Made by a program: the position numbers and the translations under genes. Below, piece after piece: positions 15,877-26,018 of a stretch of DNA of 64,000 nt. This DNA comes from an uncultured Eubacterium sp. (GTDB lineage Bacteria; Bacillota; Clostridia; Oscillospirales; Acutalibacteraceae). Position 1 is the first letter of the stretch, and the number at the start of each line of letters is the position of its first letter. The notes beneath the pieces are model-generated. The model was not told where the DNA came from. It saw only the letters and a list, made by a program, of their open reading frames with translations, and searched no databases. The stretch covers positions 124,001 through 188,000 of the forward strand of contig CAKTGF010000002.1 in assembly GCA_934561395.1 (NCBI GenBank). Direction: 5' to 3'.

Positions 15877-17048
15877 AGCAATCCTATCTCCTTAAAATAC
15901 TCAAGCTCGTTTTCAGCCTGGGCGGTTACCTGCCTGCTGCCAAGGCCGTTGTTTGCATCGGCAACAAGGCTGCGCCTGTGCTTTAAATTATAAAATAACC
16001 TGTATATCCAGGCTATGGGCAAAAGCCAGGGCCTGTTTTCAATAAATTTAATGTAGGGTATGTTTTTCATTTTGCTGTAAGGCGGAAACAACAGCCGCAG
16101 CCTTGACATAACGGGGGAGGGCTTTTTGCCGTCCTCCAGCTGCTTTCTTGTTACAACAGCCGCCTTGTTGCGCTTTGCGTTGCCAAAGGCACCGAAACTT
16201 GTAACAAATTCCTGGGTGATTGAAATATCGTGGCAATAGCTTGGCCCCACATTAAACCATTTTGAGCAAAGGGTAAGTATAACCTGACCGAATTTTTTAA
16301 GCCCAATATCATCAAGTATATCAAGCACTCGGTCATAATCAATATCAAACCTTTTTTGCACAACGGCAAGGTCTAAAATAAGCTTTATTCCTGCGCCGTA
16401 AAACCAAAAGTGATGTGCAATGTGGGTAATAAGGTATGCTAACTGATAATCGGCGTTAAGCCTGCCGCACAGCCCGTTATACTCGGCGTTTGACATTGCG
16501 CCCTCAAAGCCGCTTTCGGCGTTACTGCTGCCCACCTTGCCGCTTACAATTTTTGTGTGCAGCTCAATTAACACGCCGTTTTTTAAATAGTCGTTAACCG
16601 GGCCGTTGGAGTTCTTAAGCTCGTAACCGTTTGCGGTTAAAAGCTCTTTGGCGGCGCCGTTATTTTCCCTGTCGATTAAAACATCAATATCGCCCATTGC
16701 CCTAACTTCGGGAACGGGGTAATACTCTCTGATTTCAGCACCCTTAAAGAAAATGTGCCTTATTCCGTTGTCAGTGAACAGGCGGTTTATATCATTAATA
16801 ACCCCGGTTTGGGAATCGTATTTAACAATGGTTTCGTAAAAGCCGTCCTCAAACAATTTGTAAGTGGCGGCCGGCACTGCGCCTTTGTTGGGGCTGTTTT
16901 TTATAACCGCAAAAGCGATTGCAATTAAATTATGTTCTCTGCAAACAGAAAAGAGCCTTGAATAATCAATGCTCTCATCTAATGTGATATTTTGCTTGTA
17001 TAAATAAGCATTGCAGATTTCGATTAAAAACTTTTCTTCCTTTTTCAT
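15873..17048 (-). CDS. Nucleotidyltransferase family protein (PF14907-like)
   Basis: 391 residues. The minimal nucleotidyltransferase signature is FFKGAEIREYYP...RAMGDIDVLI, in which D-x-D would bind metal; a helical C-terminal half contains YLITHIAHHFWF. This matches the 'uncharacterised nucleotidyltransferase' group (PF14907), members of which are also found in some lasso-peptide and polysaccharide clusters. The substrate is unknown. It overlaps its neighbours by 4 nt on both sides, so it is translationally coupled within the NUDIX-export protein-NTase-GH27 operon. Confidence 0.75.
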   Translation of the reverse strand: MKKEEKFLIEICNAYLYKQNITLDESIDYSRLFSVCREHNLIAIAFAVIKNSPNKGAVPAATYKLFEDGFYETIVKYDSQTGVINDINRLFTDNGIRHIFFKGAEIREYYPVPEVRAMGDIDVLIDRENNGAAKELLTANGYELKNSNGPVNDYLKNGVLIELHTKIVSGKVGSSNAESGFEGAMSNAEYNGLCGRLNADYQLAYLITHIAHHFWFYGAGIKLILDLAVVQKRFDIDYDRVLDILDDIGLKKFGQVILTLCSKWFNVGPSYCHDISITQEFVTSFGAFGNAKRNKAAVVTRKQLEDGKKPSPVMSRLRLLFPPYSKMKNIPYIKFIENRPWLLPIAWIYRLFYNLKHRRSLVADANNGLGSRQVTAQAENELEYFKEIGLL

Positions 17049-17560
17049 ACCGAAAAACCAAATACAGCGGTTTGGAAAACCTTGCTGATAATTAACATAA
17101 GGATTGTTGCAATCAGCACGCCCATGCTTATTACACCAAAGCTTTTCTTTCTGTCTAAATTAAGCAGGGAGGCTAAAAGCGAGCCGGTCCATGCTCCTGT
17201 GCCGGGCAGGGGAATTGCCACAAACAAAAGCAAGCCCCAAACACCGTATTTATCAATTTTATCTCTCTTTTTAAGAGTTTTTTGCTCAAGCCAAATAATC
17301 GGCTTTTGAACGCCCGGTATCTTTTTTAACCATTCAAAAATTTTGTTGATTAAAAGCAAGATAAATGGTATGGGCAAAATGTTGCCGATAAAGCAAATAA
17401 TAAAGCTTTCCCATACAGGCATTTGCAAAATTCCTATTCCCGTTACCATGCCGAGCCTGCATTCAAGCACGGGGCACATTGAGATTATAAAAATTACAAT
17501 TTCCTTTGGAATGCCGTGTGTGGTTAAAAAGCTTGCAAACTGTTCGCAAAATTCCTGCAT
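17045..17560 (-). CDS. Small multidrug export family membrane protein (PF06695-like)
   Basis: 171 residues with about four to five hydrophobic segments. Family-typical blocks are MCPVLECRLGMVTGIG near the start, GNILPIPFILLLINK, and the LFVAIPLPGTGAWTGSLLASLL motif, reminiscent of DedA/SNARE-associated transporters. Despite the family name, transport of drugs has little direct support; a lipid-carrier or undecaprenyl-phosphate-related role is possible by analogy with DedA relatives (inference). It overlaps the nucleotidyltransferase gene by 4 nt. Confidence 0.8.
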   Translation of the reverse strand: MQEFCEQFASFLTTHGIPKEIVIFIISMCPVLECRLGMVTGIGILQMPVWESFIICFIGNILPIPFILLLINKIFEWLKKIPGVQKPIIWLEQKTLKKRDKIDKYGVWGLLLFVAIPLPGTGAWTGSLLASLLNLDRKKSFGVISMGVLIATILMLIISKVFQTAVFGFSV

Positions 17561-17569
17561 ATTTTCACC

Positions 17570-18286
17570 TTAAATATAATTATTTTTGTTCAAAAAATCG
17601 TGAGCGGCGCTTAAAATGTTTTTATCGTTTTCAAACTTAATAAGGCTCATTGCTCTGTCGTAGGTAAGCCAGATATAGTCCTCAATTTCCTCCTGCTGAA
17701 TAACAGTGGAGGTATCCTTTGTGTTGCCTACAAAAATTGAAACCTTTTTTTCGATTTTGTCTTTAATTTTATATTTTGACACACATTCAAAGCCTTCAAT
17801 GATATTAATATGAACGCCTGTTTCCTCTAATACCTCACGGTATGCGGTTTCCTCTTTGGTTTCGCCCATTTCAATGTGGCCTTTTGGAAAGCCCCAGTGC
17901 GCCGAGCGCTTGTTTTTTATTAAAAGGTATCTAACCTCGCCACGAATATCTCTGTAAACCACAGCGCCGCAGCTGCTTTCATAAAGACATTCGATTTTGT
18001 ATGTTGGAAAATCCCTTTCAATGTTAATGTAATTCAAAATATCGTTGATAATGAAGCGGGTGCTTTTCGGTGCAACAATCCAAATAAAGCTTTTAGCCTT
18101 TCTGTCGCTTAATATTGCAATAACTCTTCCGTCAAAATTTTTAACGGGATGATGAATTCCCATAACGAATGCAGTTTGATTTTCGTGCGAATAAACTGTT
18201 CCGTAATTAAGAGGATAAGTGTAGCCTGCTCCATTATCAGAGCCGATAGGATGTTCTATCTTGACTCTAACATATGTTCCGAGCAT
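17570..18286 (-). CDS. Pyrophosphatase-like domain fused to NUDIX hydrolase
   Basis: 238 residues from ATG 18286, chosen because GGTGGTG precedes it; a GTG nine codons upstream has no site. Residues 1-95 resemble the small inorganic-pyrophosphatase-like domain seen in Clostridia (VKIEHPIGS, Y-P-L-N-Y-G-T-V, VMGIHHPVKNFDGRVIAIL, IWIVAPKS). Residues about 105-235 are a NUDIX domain with the full box G-x5-E-x7-REVxEETG (GHIEMGETKEETAYREVLEE then TG). It likely hydrolyses a nucleoside-diphosphate-linked compound. First gene of the four-gene minus-strand operon. Confidence 0.82.
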   Translation of the reverse strand: MLGTYVRVKIEHPIGSDNGAGYTYPLNYGTVYSHENQTAFVMGIHHPVKNFDGRVIAILSDRKAKSFIWIVAPKSTRFIINDILNYINIERDFPTYKIECLYESSCGAVVYRDIRGEVRYLLIKNKRSAHWGFPKGHIEMGETKEETAYREVLEETGVHINIIEGFECVSKYKIKDKIEKKVSIFVGNTKDTSTVIQQEEIEDYIWLTYDRAMSLIKFENDKNILSAAHDFLNKNNYI

Positions 18287-18423
18287 TATTTCACCACCGA
18301 TAATAATGGGCACTTAATACAGCCCAAATGATAACATAGCAATATTATACTAAAAAAGTTAAAAATATACAAGTATTAATTATATATATATTATAATACT
18401 TAAACATTATATAGTGTAAAAAC

Positions 18424-18458
18424 AAAAAAGATAGGTTGTTTCCAACCTATCTTTTTTA
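18424..18458 (-). terminator. Terminator of the giant helical protein gene
   Basis: AAAAAGATAGGTTG/CAACCTATCTTTTTT hairpin with long T run on each strand, 12 nt past the stop codon. Confidence 0.85.
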
Positions 18459-18469
18459 GTTAGTCGTTA

Positions 18470-21400
18470 TTATGCAAATGATTGAAGAAGTTCAACAAGG
18501 TCTGCAATAACTTTGTCAGGGTCGCCCTTAAGCATGCCGAGTACCTGGTCAATCATATCGGATACTGAATCCTCAACGCCGTCGCCAAGCAAGCCGCTGA
18601 TAAGGCTTACGATAGCATCGTAGTTATCTTGATAGTTAATTGTGCTGATTAAGAATCTGAGAACTGCGATAAGTGTTTCGTCTTGGTCAGCCTTAACATA
18701 AATTCTCTTGCCGATTGTAGCTACCTGTGAAGCCTGGTCAACGATTACCTCGCCGTGGCTTGCAAGCTGGAACCAATCAATTTCAGGAAGAACAATGCCA
18801 AGCTTTGTACCCTTAATATCGATGATGCCGAGAATTTGGTTAAGAAGTGAAACTACATTGTCAGCACCAAGAAGTGGGGTAAGGGTTTTCTTAAGGTCGT
18901 AAATGTCGAAGTCAAGGTCAATGTTAATGCCTATCTTCTTAAGTAAGCCCGGAACATCAAGGCCAACTGCAAGGAGAATATCGTTAACATTTGCCACAGG
19001 CTTAACAGCATCAATAAGTGATGAAACAGCCTCAAGAAGATTGTCAATTACCTGAAGAAGACCGTCGTTAGCAAAGAACAGTGAAAGGTTTGGAAGAATG
19101 TCTGCCAAGGTTTCAATCGGTGCTAACAGGAGATCTTCTACCTTATCCCAAAGAGGATTAAGGATGTCAAGAAGGATATTGTCATATTCGTTGAAAATGT
19201 CTTCTCTGTATTGGTATTGTGTCTTAATATTGTAGCACTGGAATGCCTCGAGAAGAGGAACGATAGTTGATGAATATCCGTCTGAACCCGGAATGTTAAT
19301 AAGATTGAATACATTAAGTGAAGCATCGTTAAGCAGTACATCAAGTACGCCGTAAACCGGACGGAGAACTGCAACAAGTGCATGCAGGAAGCTGTCTCTG
19401 TCCTTAACGCCCCATACAAGTGAATCAGCGTTAACGTTCTTCCAAGAGCCTGCGCTCTTAATTACGCTTGCAGCAGCTGCATATTGCTGGCCGTAAGCTT
19501 CATCAACAAGAAGGTTTGCAACATTGGTTGTTGAGAAATCAATGTTTGTTTGAGCAAGAAGGCTTGTTAATGTTGTTGAGTCGTTAATGTTAACGCCCTC
19601 GATTGCGCTGTAAAGACCGGTTGCAATTGAGCTGATTACCGAATCCTTATAAGCAAGGCCTTCAATCATACCAAGCAAGCCGCCTTCAAGAAGTCCTGAA
19701 ACAAGACCGTCAAGCATTGGTGCAAGCTGACGGCAGAAGTCTTCATCCATTGTGCCGAATGAGAACTCGTAGCTGTCATCGTATGTGAAGTTTGAGTAAT
19801 CGAAGAATACATTTGATGTTTCCTCGTTGAAGAAGTAGAACAGTGCAATTACAATTTCATCAGGTGCTGCAATACCGATTTGGTTGAATACAGCCTTAAT
19901 TACATTAACAATTGTATCGTTCTTCTTAACAGCATCAATACCGCAGATAAGCTTGCTGAGTGCTGTTGAGTTATTAATAAGGAGAGATGAAACATATCTG
20001 AGAAATGTTACAAGAACCTGACCCTGGTTTGCCTTAACCTGCTTGGTTAAGTATTGGCCGTTAGCATTCTTAGCGGCGCTTGAAACTGTGTTCAATGTGC
20101 CAAGGCTTGCAAGCTTGCCAAAGTCGATGTCTGAAATAACAATTCCAATACCCTTGCTCTTAAGGAGTGAGTTAACAAGCGGAACCACGATGTCCTGAAC
20201 ATTGCAGGTTTCAAGGCTTCTAAGGTTGAGAGTTAACTTTGTCTTAATGTTAAGAGCGTCTGTAACGATTGTGCCAAGACTCTTGCCTGCGATTGCAGTG
20301 ATAAGCTCGTCAACATCAACACCGTGCTCAGCAAGTGCGCCGAGGAGGCCGTCGTCTGCTGTGATTGGAGCAAGAAGGTTGCCAACCATTTGGCCAAGAC
20401 CGTTGTTGTCGATAAAGTATGCAACATTTGGAAGAATCTTTGATACTGTGTCAACAGGAGCGGCAAGAATGTCGTCAACCAAGCCAACGATAGGATTGAG
20501 AACGTTGATAAGGAGGTTATCCTTAGCCTTGTTGTAATCGCTCTTGTATTGTGAATATGTTTTAACATTCTTGCACATAAATGCCTCAAGAAGAGGAATT
20601 ATTGCGCTTTCGTAACCGTTTGTGCCAAGGTGAAGTTTGCCGTTCTTGTCGATTGCCTTGTCAAGTGAATCAATAATCTCGTTAAGGTCAACTTCAAGTA
20701 CGCTTGGTACGGTTGCTTTATTGTTGTTGCCTTTTGCGTTACTGTTGAATGTAAGTTTAAGAACGCTGTTCTTTAATGAGTAAGTGAGCTTGCAGCCCAT
20801 CTCGCCCTTACCAAGTTGCTGTGAACCGCTAAGGTTAACCTGGTTAACAATCTTCTTAAGATTGATAGGTGTTAAATCAAGTGAGCCGTCTGCAAGGAAG
20901 ATTGCAAGAACATCGTTGAGCGGACGAAGCACTGCTGCAAGACCGTTTACAAAGCCCTGCTTTGCATTTGCGCTGCCGTCTGTGAAGCCCCAGTTAAGTG
21001 ACTTAACATCGCTCCAGCTCTTTGCCTTCTTAAGTGTTGATGCAGCGCTTGAATATGTTGCACCGTACTTTGAATTTGTAAGGTATTTTGCAACGCCTGC
21101 AGGTGAAACCTCAATGCCGATTTGAGCAAGAACAGTTGCTACTGTATCGTTGCCGTCGAGTGCACCGTAAAGGGTTGTTGCAAGTTTTGTAAGAAGCTCG
21201 TTCTTATAAAGATTGTCGTTTACTAATTGCTCTAAGCCTTCAATATCTGTTACTCCAAGGCTGTTAAGGAGCGGGAAGATGTTGGCAACAAGGTTGTCAA
21301 TATCGCTTACTGCCTTTGTGGCGTCGCTCTGTGTAATGCCGTTTGGATATTTGAATGAGCTTGAAAGCTTTGTTGAGTAATACTTAAATGTCCAGTAAAC

Positions 21401-24400
21401 ATCTGTTGGGTTTTGAATTGATGCAAGCACGTCCTTAACAATTGCAAGGATTTCTGCTGCCGAAAGGTTCTTAAGGATTGCTGTAAGCTGTGGAGCAAAG
21501 CTGTCAATCAGTGCCTTAATAACGTCTGAATTAAGAACTGTGTCAACAATGTAGCCGTAAGCAAGCAACAATACCTGTGCAGGAGATTTAGCAGCTGCAA
21601 GTTTATCCCAATCAATTGCCGGAAGGGTAATTAAGCCGCCCAATGCATTGTTAATGAGTGTTACGATTATATTCTTGCTTGGAAGACCAAGTGATGAATA
21701 TGTTAAACCGTTTTTACCGAGAAGGTCTTTAACAACCTTTGCAAAGGTTGGAGAAAGGAAGCCTACAACATTGCCTACGCCGCCGATTGCTGTGTTAACA
21801 CTGCCCAAAGCACCGTTGATTATTGCCTTAAGGCTTGTGTCGTTAACTACTCCGGCAAGACCCTTAACAAGGTTAAGTAATGTTGAAACCGGTGTGTCAT
21901 ATACAGTGTCAAGCAGAGCTGAAATAGGAGTAAGGATACCCTTGATAAGCTGTTCTGATGCAGAAGCCTTGTTAAATGCTGCCGGGCTCATAACGCCTGA
22001 TGCGCCTGTTGCCTCAGCCACGCTGTTGAGTACAGGGTAAACAACTGCGCTGTAAAGGTTGCCGCTCTTGTTACTATCTGTATATGATGCGGTAAGAACT
22101 GCGCTGAGGATGCCGGCAACACCGCTGAGTGATTCGCCGAGAGCTTCGTAGAAGCTGTCCTTATCGCCGTTTGCAAAGCCGTACTTTAAGTAATCCTTTT
22201 GATACTTGCCGTTCTTAGCGTTTGCTGCGTTGATTAATACCTTAAAGGAGTTCCAGTTGTGGTAATCATCCTTTGCAAGTATCTTCTTTGTCTTTGAATA
22301 CTTGTCGCTCATTCTTACAGCAACTGCGTCAGGAGAAATCAAACCTGCAACAGCATCTGAAAGAAGCATGTTAGGATCTCTTGTGTAAAGGAAGCCTGTT
22401 TCGCTGTTGTAGAACAAGTAGTCAACAATGTTTTCAACAAGTGAATATGTTTGAATAACAAGATTTGAAAGGTTTGCAGATGTGTAAACCTTTGACGCAT
22501 CAACATCGCCGTCTGCTGTTGGCTTTGTGCCAATCTTGCCGCTTGATGCCTTTGTTGCATTGTTCTCGCCAACTATGTAGTACAAATAGTTGTTTACAAG
22601 CTTAACAATATCGTTGGTGTTTTGTGAGCCAAGATATGCTGAGAAGAATGTAGCAATAGAAGCAAGGATGTTGTCTGTTGCGTCCCAATCAAATCCGTTT
22701 AATGATGTATTTGAAAGGAGAGAAGAAAGAAGTGCATCAAGTGCATCAATAAGATCCTGTGCTGCTGCCTCGTTATCCTTTGTGAGAAGCTCGCTGTATA
22801 CTGTGCCTGCAGCTGATTTCTTACTCTTTGATGATGTGAGAAGCGGAGAAACAGACTGTGACTTAAACGCATTGCCTGTGTTGTAGTCGTCTGCCTTGCC
22901 GTTGCCCTTGATAAGGGTCATAATTACAGGAACAAGACCTTTTGATTCGCCATCCTTTGTGAACTGAATGTTTGAAAGAAGGAAGAAACCGCTTTCGTTT
23001 GAGAAACCTACAAAGCCTGTTTCATCTCTTTCCTGAAGTGTGAATGATGCGTCGTCAGAACGCTTTAATTGGAATAAGCCGTTCAGTACATCTGTAATAA
23101 CACTTTGTGGGCCAAGGCCGCCGAGTGCTGAAAGCAGTGCCTGAATAAGAGGAAGATTTGAAGAAATCTTATTGTTCTTATCCTTGGTTACATCATTTAC
23201 AAGGTCAAGACCGGCATTGAGCCAGTTGCCGATAAGAATATTAACGAATGACTCCAATACCTTACTTGGGTCGTTAACTGTTGCCAAATCCTTAAAGCCT
23301 TGAAGAGTTTTATTTTGAAGCTGTGAAACCTCTTTGTCATCTCTGAAGGTCTTTGTGATGGTGGTCATTTTACCGCTGTAGGTATATGTCCAGTTTGAGT
23401 CAACATCATATTTAGCAATAAATTTCTTACCCATAATGTCAAGAACCTGGGGAAGAGCAACAAAAATGTTGTTAAGGCCCTTTTGGGTAACTGTTGGGTC
23501 GGCTGATAAGTCGCCGTTGTATCTTATATCATTGCCGTGAGCGTCAACATATTCGTCAACAGACTCCATAGCAAATGTTGCAAGCTCTGTAACCATTTCG
23601 TCAATGCCTAAAGCATTTCTCTTTGCGGCTGCAATTTCGTCCTTATTGGTTTTACCGTCTGACAATGCTTTGTAAATAGTTCTTGCAAGACCGGGAACCT
23701 TAACGCTGCCTGTGCCGATTTTAGCACCGTAGATTGCTTTGTCGGCAACGTAAATGTTTGTGAATTTAGGAACATAAATTGTTTGGCCGTCTTCCTGGTT
23801 GTAAGGAGCCTCGGTGTAGTAGCCTACAAGGTCATAAGCAGTGTCCTCATCGCCGGTTAACCAGTGGAGAATTGCAGGAATAACCTTATTAAGGTCAAAG
23901 GTCAATGCACCGATACCGATGTCTGAGCCTACAGCCTGGGTGTACTTGTGCAAAATGCTTGTGTCGTTGTTGCAAAGCAAGCTGTAAAGTACGGGAGAAC
24001 CGCCTACTGCGTTGTAGCTGTCGCCCTCGCCGTTAAATACAAGGGGAAGAACTAATTCATCAAGCGCAATTACAACTGTGGGAAGAAGGTTGAAGATTGT
24101 TTCAACCGGTGCGTTGTAAAGGTTCTTCCAAATGTCGTTAAGCACGCCTGAGCCGTCAGCTGCATAAAGAGTGACGTTTGACTCGAAAAGTGCGCTTACA
24201 ACAGGAGCAACAATGCTGCCTGTCGGTGTGCTTTCATCAAACAGGTTTTTGATTGTGCTGTTCAATACCGCGTTTGTAGCCTCAACAACAAGTGAATCCG
24301 GAAGAGCATAGTTGTTATAATCAAATTGGTACTTGCTCAATGCGGGCTTCATAAAGTAGTTGTACTTAATGAGATAGCTGCTGGCTAATACTCTTACATC

Positions 24401-25786
24401 AATTGAACCCGAAAGGTCTGATTCTTTGTCAGTAATATGGCTTTTAGCTATTAATGAAGGAAGCATGTAGTTAAGCTCTTCAATAAAGGTCATTCCGTCA
24501 AAGTTGCTTGCACTGTTGGAGCTTCTTGCTGCCTTAAGTGCCGCAACATTTTTTGCCACATTTTCGTCGTCGCTCAGTGAAGAATCGTATGCAAATGCAG
24601 GGTTAATAAAGGCTGAAAGTCTGCTTACATTGTTGACAATGTAACTTGTGAATTCAGCACTGAATGGGCTGCTTTCGTTGAAATACTTTACATAGTCCTC
24701 TGTGGTGAACTGCTTGCCCATGTTATCCCTAACATACTGCTCAAGCTGTGCGTCTGTAATCTCTTTAGCTTTAATGTCATCAAGAGTGTAAAGCGATGAA
24801 TAAATAAGCAAGCCTACGGACTGTGCATAGTAATATTCATTATCCTCTGCACCCATGTTAAAGTCCCAATCTTCAAGAGCTGGGAAGTTCTCTTCGCCGC
24901 CTAATTCGGCAAAGCCCTTATACATAGCATAGTTGAACTCTGCTGCGCCTGCACCGAAGGAATAGTAAAGCGCCTGACCGAAGTTGCTGACTTTAGTTGT
25001 GTTTGACTTTGAAATATCAAAGAAAGCCTGAACGTATGTAATGAAATAGTTAGCCTCGTCGGTGTTAATGTCCTTGAGCTTTGTGCCCTCGTATTCATAA
25101 TTCTCAAGTCCTTCAAGAGAAAGCTCAGAAAGGTCTGAGTCTTCATCTCCGTAGAAAATCATTGAAGCAAAGCCGATTGCATTATCATAATTCTCTGAGT
25201 CTTTGGACTCAATCTCCCAGAACCTGTTCCTTAACTCTCTGAGTTTTGGCAAAGTTTGCTTACAATAATCGCCCAGCTCGCCGTTTGCACCGTAGTTATC
25301 GTTGCAAAAACTGTAAAGGGCAAAGAAGTTCATTGCTGCATCATCATCGTTAAGATATGTTGTGAGCAATTCTTGTAAAGCGTCTTTTGAGTCATAGAGG
25401 GTTGAGTTGTCTTGGTGACCGCCGTTATTGCCGAAGCCCATAACGCTTTCAATATTGCTGCTGCTGCTTGATAATGCGTTAAGAAGCATTGGAGAAGCAC
25501 CTGCAACTACATCGGAAATAGTAGTTGTGTCGGTAACTGTCATGCCAAGCTTGTCTTCAAGCAGGCTCTTGATTTTGGGTATGTTCAACAATTGCGGAAC
25601 ATAAGCGTCAACCAAGTCGTTAAGTGATTCAAATGCTGCGTCAGCATCTGTTCCGTCATGCCAGTATGAGTTGTTTTTGTCGGTTTTGTTTTGGTCTGCG
25701 GCAAATGCAGTTAAACCAACCGAACAACTTGTAACTACCATGACAATAGCCAAAAATAGGCTGAGTAGTTTTTTGCTCGTTTTCAT
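18470..25786 (-). CDS. Giant secreted alpha-helical repeat protein, unknown function
   Basis: 2438 residues from ATG 25786, chosen because GGAGAG lies 6 nt before it (an ATG two codons upstream would abut the site). A signal peptide is clear (KTSKKLLSLFLAIVMVV ... GLTAFAADQ). The rest has no recognisable enzyme domain. It is rich in Leu, Asn, Ser, Asp and looks all-helical. At least four diverged copies of a 350-450-residue module can be aligned by landmarks: a helix ending N-P-(I/L) before (A/T)P(V/I)-x-T, then LP, and later LP-x-IDW-x-x-LA. Examples are NAPVETIFNLLP, DTPVSTLLNLV, AAPVDTVSKILPN and LAPIETLADILPN. No dockerin, LPXTG, SLH or C-terminal helix is visible, so anchoring is unexplained. 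It is divergent from the dockerin genes. Confidence 0.85.
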   Translation of the reverse strand: MKTSKKLLSLFLAIVMVVTSCSVGLTAFAADQNKTDKNNSYWHDGTDADAAFESLNDLVDAYVPQLLNIPKIKSLLEDKLGMTVTDTTTISDVVAGASPMLLNALSSSSSNIESVMGFGNNGGHQDNSTLYDSKDALQELLTTYLNDDDAAMNFFALYSFCNDNYGANGELGDYCKQTLPKLRELRNRFWEIESKDSENYDNAIGFASMIFYGDEDSDLSELSLEGLENYEYEGTKLKDINTDEANYFITYVQAFFDISKSNTTKVSNFGQALYYSFGAGAAEFNYAMYKGFAELGGEENFPALEDWDFNMGAEDNEYYYAQSVGLLIYSSLYTLDDIKAKEITDAQLEQYVRDNMGKQFTTEDYVKYFNESSPFSAEFTSYIVNNVSRLSAFINPAFAYDSSLSDDENVAKNVAALKAARSSNSASNFDGMTFIEELNYMLPSLIAKSHITDKESDLSGSIDVRVLASSYLIKYNYFMKPALSKYQFDYNNYALPDSLVVEATNAVLNSTIKNLFDESTPTGSIVAPVVSALFESNVTLYAADGSGVLNDIWKNLYNAPVETIFNLLPTVVIALDELVLPLVFNGEGDSYNAVGGSPVLYSLLCNNDTSILHKYTQAVGSDIGIGALTFDLNKVIPAILHWLTGDEDTAYDLVGYYTEAPYNQEDGQTIYVPKFTNIYVADKAIYGAKIGTGSVKVPGLARTIYKALSDGKTNKDEIAAAKRNALGIDEMVTELATFAMESVDEYVDAHGNDIRYNGDLSADPTVTQKGLNNIFVALPQVLDIMGKKFIAKYDVDSNWTYTYSGKMTTITKTFRDDKEVSQLQNKTLQGFKDLATVNDPSKVLESFVNILIGNWLNAGLDLVNDVTKDKNNKISSNLPLIQALLSALGGLGPQSVITDVLNGLFQLKRSDDASFTLQERDETGFVGFSNESGFFLLSNIQFTKDGESKGLVPVIMTLIKGNGKADDYNTGNAFKSQSVSPLLTSSKSKKSAAGTVYSELLTKDNEAAAQDLIDALDALLSSLLSNTSLNGFDWDATDNILASIATFFSAYLGSQNTNDIVKLVNNYLYYIVGENNATKASSGKIGTKPTADGDVDASKVYTSANLSNLVIQTYSLVENIVDYLFYNSETGFLYTRDPNMLLSDAVAGLISPDAVAVRMSDKYSKTKKILAKDDYHNWNSFKVLINAANAKNGKYQKDYLKYGFANGDKDSFYEALGESLSGVAGILSAVLTASYTDSNKSGNLYSAVVYPVLNSVAEATGASGVMSPAAFNKASASEQLIKGILTPISALLDTVYDTPVSTLLNLVKGLAGVVNDTSLKAIINGALGSVNTAIGGVGNVVGFLSPTFAKVVKDLLGKNGLTYSSLGLPSKNIIVTLINNALGGLITLPAIDWDKLAAAKSPAQVLLLAYGYIVDTVLNSDVIKALIDSFAPQLTAILKNLSAAEILAIVKDVLASIQNPTDVYWTFKYYSTKLSSSFKYPNGITQSDATKAVSDIDNLVANIFPLLNSLGVTDIEGLEQLVNDNLYKNELLTKLATTLYGALDGNDTVATVLAQIGIEVSPAGVAKYLTNSKYGATYSSAASTLKKAKSWSDVKSLNWGFTDGSANAKQGFVNGLAAVLRPLNDVLAIFLADGSLDLTPINLKKIVNQVNLSGSQQLGKGEMGCKLTYSLKNSVLKLTFNSNAKGNNNKATVPSVLEVDLNEIIDSLDKAIDKNGKLHLGTNGYESAIIPLLEAFMCKNVKTYSQYKSDYNKAKDNLLINVLNPIVGLVDDILAAPVDTVSKILPNVAYFIDNNGLGQMVGNLLAPITADDGLLGALAEHGVDVDELITAIAGKSLGTIVTDALNIKTKLTLNLRSLETCNVQDIVVPLVNSLLKSKGIGIVISDIDFGKLASLGTLNTVSSAAKNANGQYLTKQVKANQGQVLVTFLRYVSSLLINNSTALSKLICGIDAVKKNDTIVNVIKAVFNQIGIAAPDEIVIALFYFFNEETSNVFFDYSNFTYDDSYEFSFGTMDEDFCRQLAPMLDGLVSGLLEGGLLGMIEGLAYKDSVISSIATGLYSAIEGVNINDSTTLTSLLAQTNIDFSTTNVANLLVDEAYGQQYAAAASVIKSAGSWKNVNADSLVWGVKDRDSFLHALVAVLRPVYGVLDVLLNDASLNVFNLINIPGSDGYSSTIVPLLEAFQCYNIKTQYQYREDIFNEYDNILLDILNPLWDKVEDLLLAPIETLADILPNLSLFFANDGLLQVIDNLLEAVSSLIDAVKPVANVNDILLAVGLDVPGLLKKIGINIDLDFDIYDLKKTLTPLLGADNVVSLLNQILGIIDIKGTKLGIVLPEIDWFQLASHGEVIVDQASQVATIGKRIYVKADQDETLIAVLRFLISTINYQDNYDAIVSLISGLLGDGVEDSVSDMIDQVLGMLKGDPDKVIADLVELLQSFA

Positions 25787-25989
25787 AATCATCTCTCCTT
25801 TTCTTTAATGATTTGCAACCTTGCTGCACAATTTGCCCTTTTGCACCGTATTTGTGAAAAAGCAAAACGACATTGCCCCTGCAACAAATGAGCACAAGGG
25901 AATAATTGCTTGCAAAATTGCTCAATTACGCAAGGGCAGCGCCAAAAAAAGAGCGCAGTATTCCCTCACGAACGAACAAATACAAATTA

Positions 25990-26018
25990 TTTATAACAAA
26001 TTTAAATATTAAAGTCAA
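25990..26018 (-). promoter_or_regulatory. Promoter of the giant helical protein gene
   Basis: On the minus strand TTGACT (26018-26013), 17-nt spacer, TATAAA (25995-25990). Confidence 0.6.

Noticed and set aside
15873..17048. Nucleotidyltransferase as part of a lasso-peptide cluster
   Set aside because: No lasso cyclase, RRE or protease gene is nearby, and the Y-x-K-P peptide genes lie over 20 kb away.
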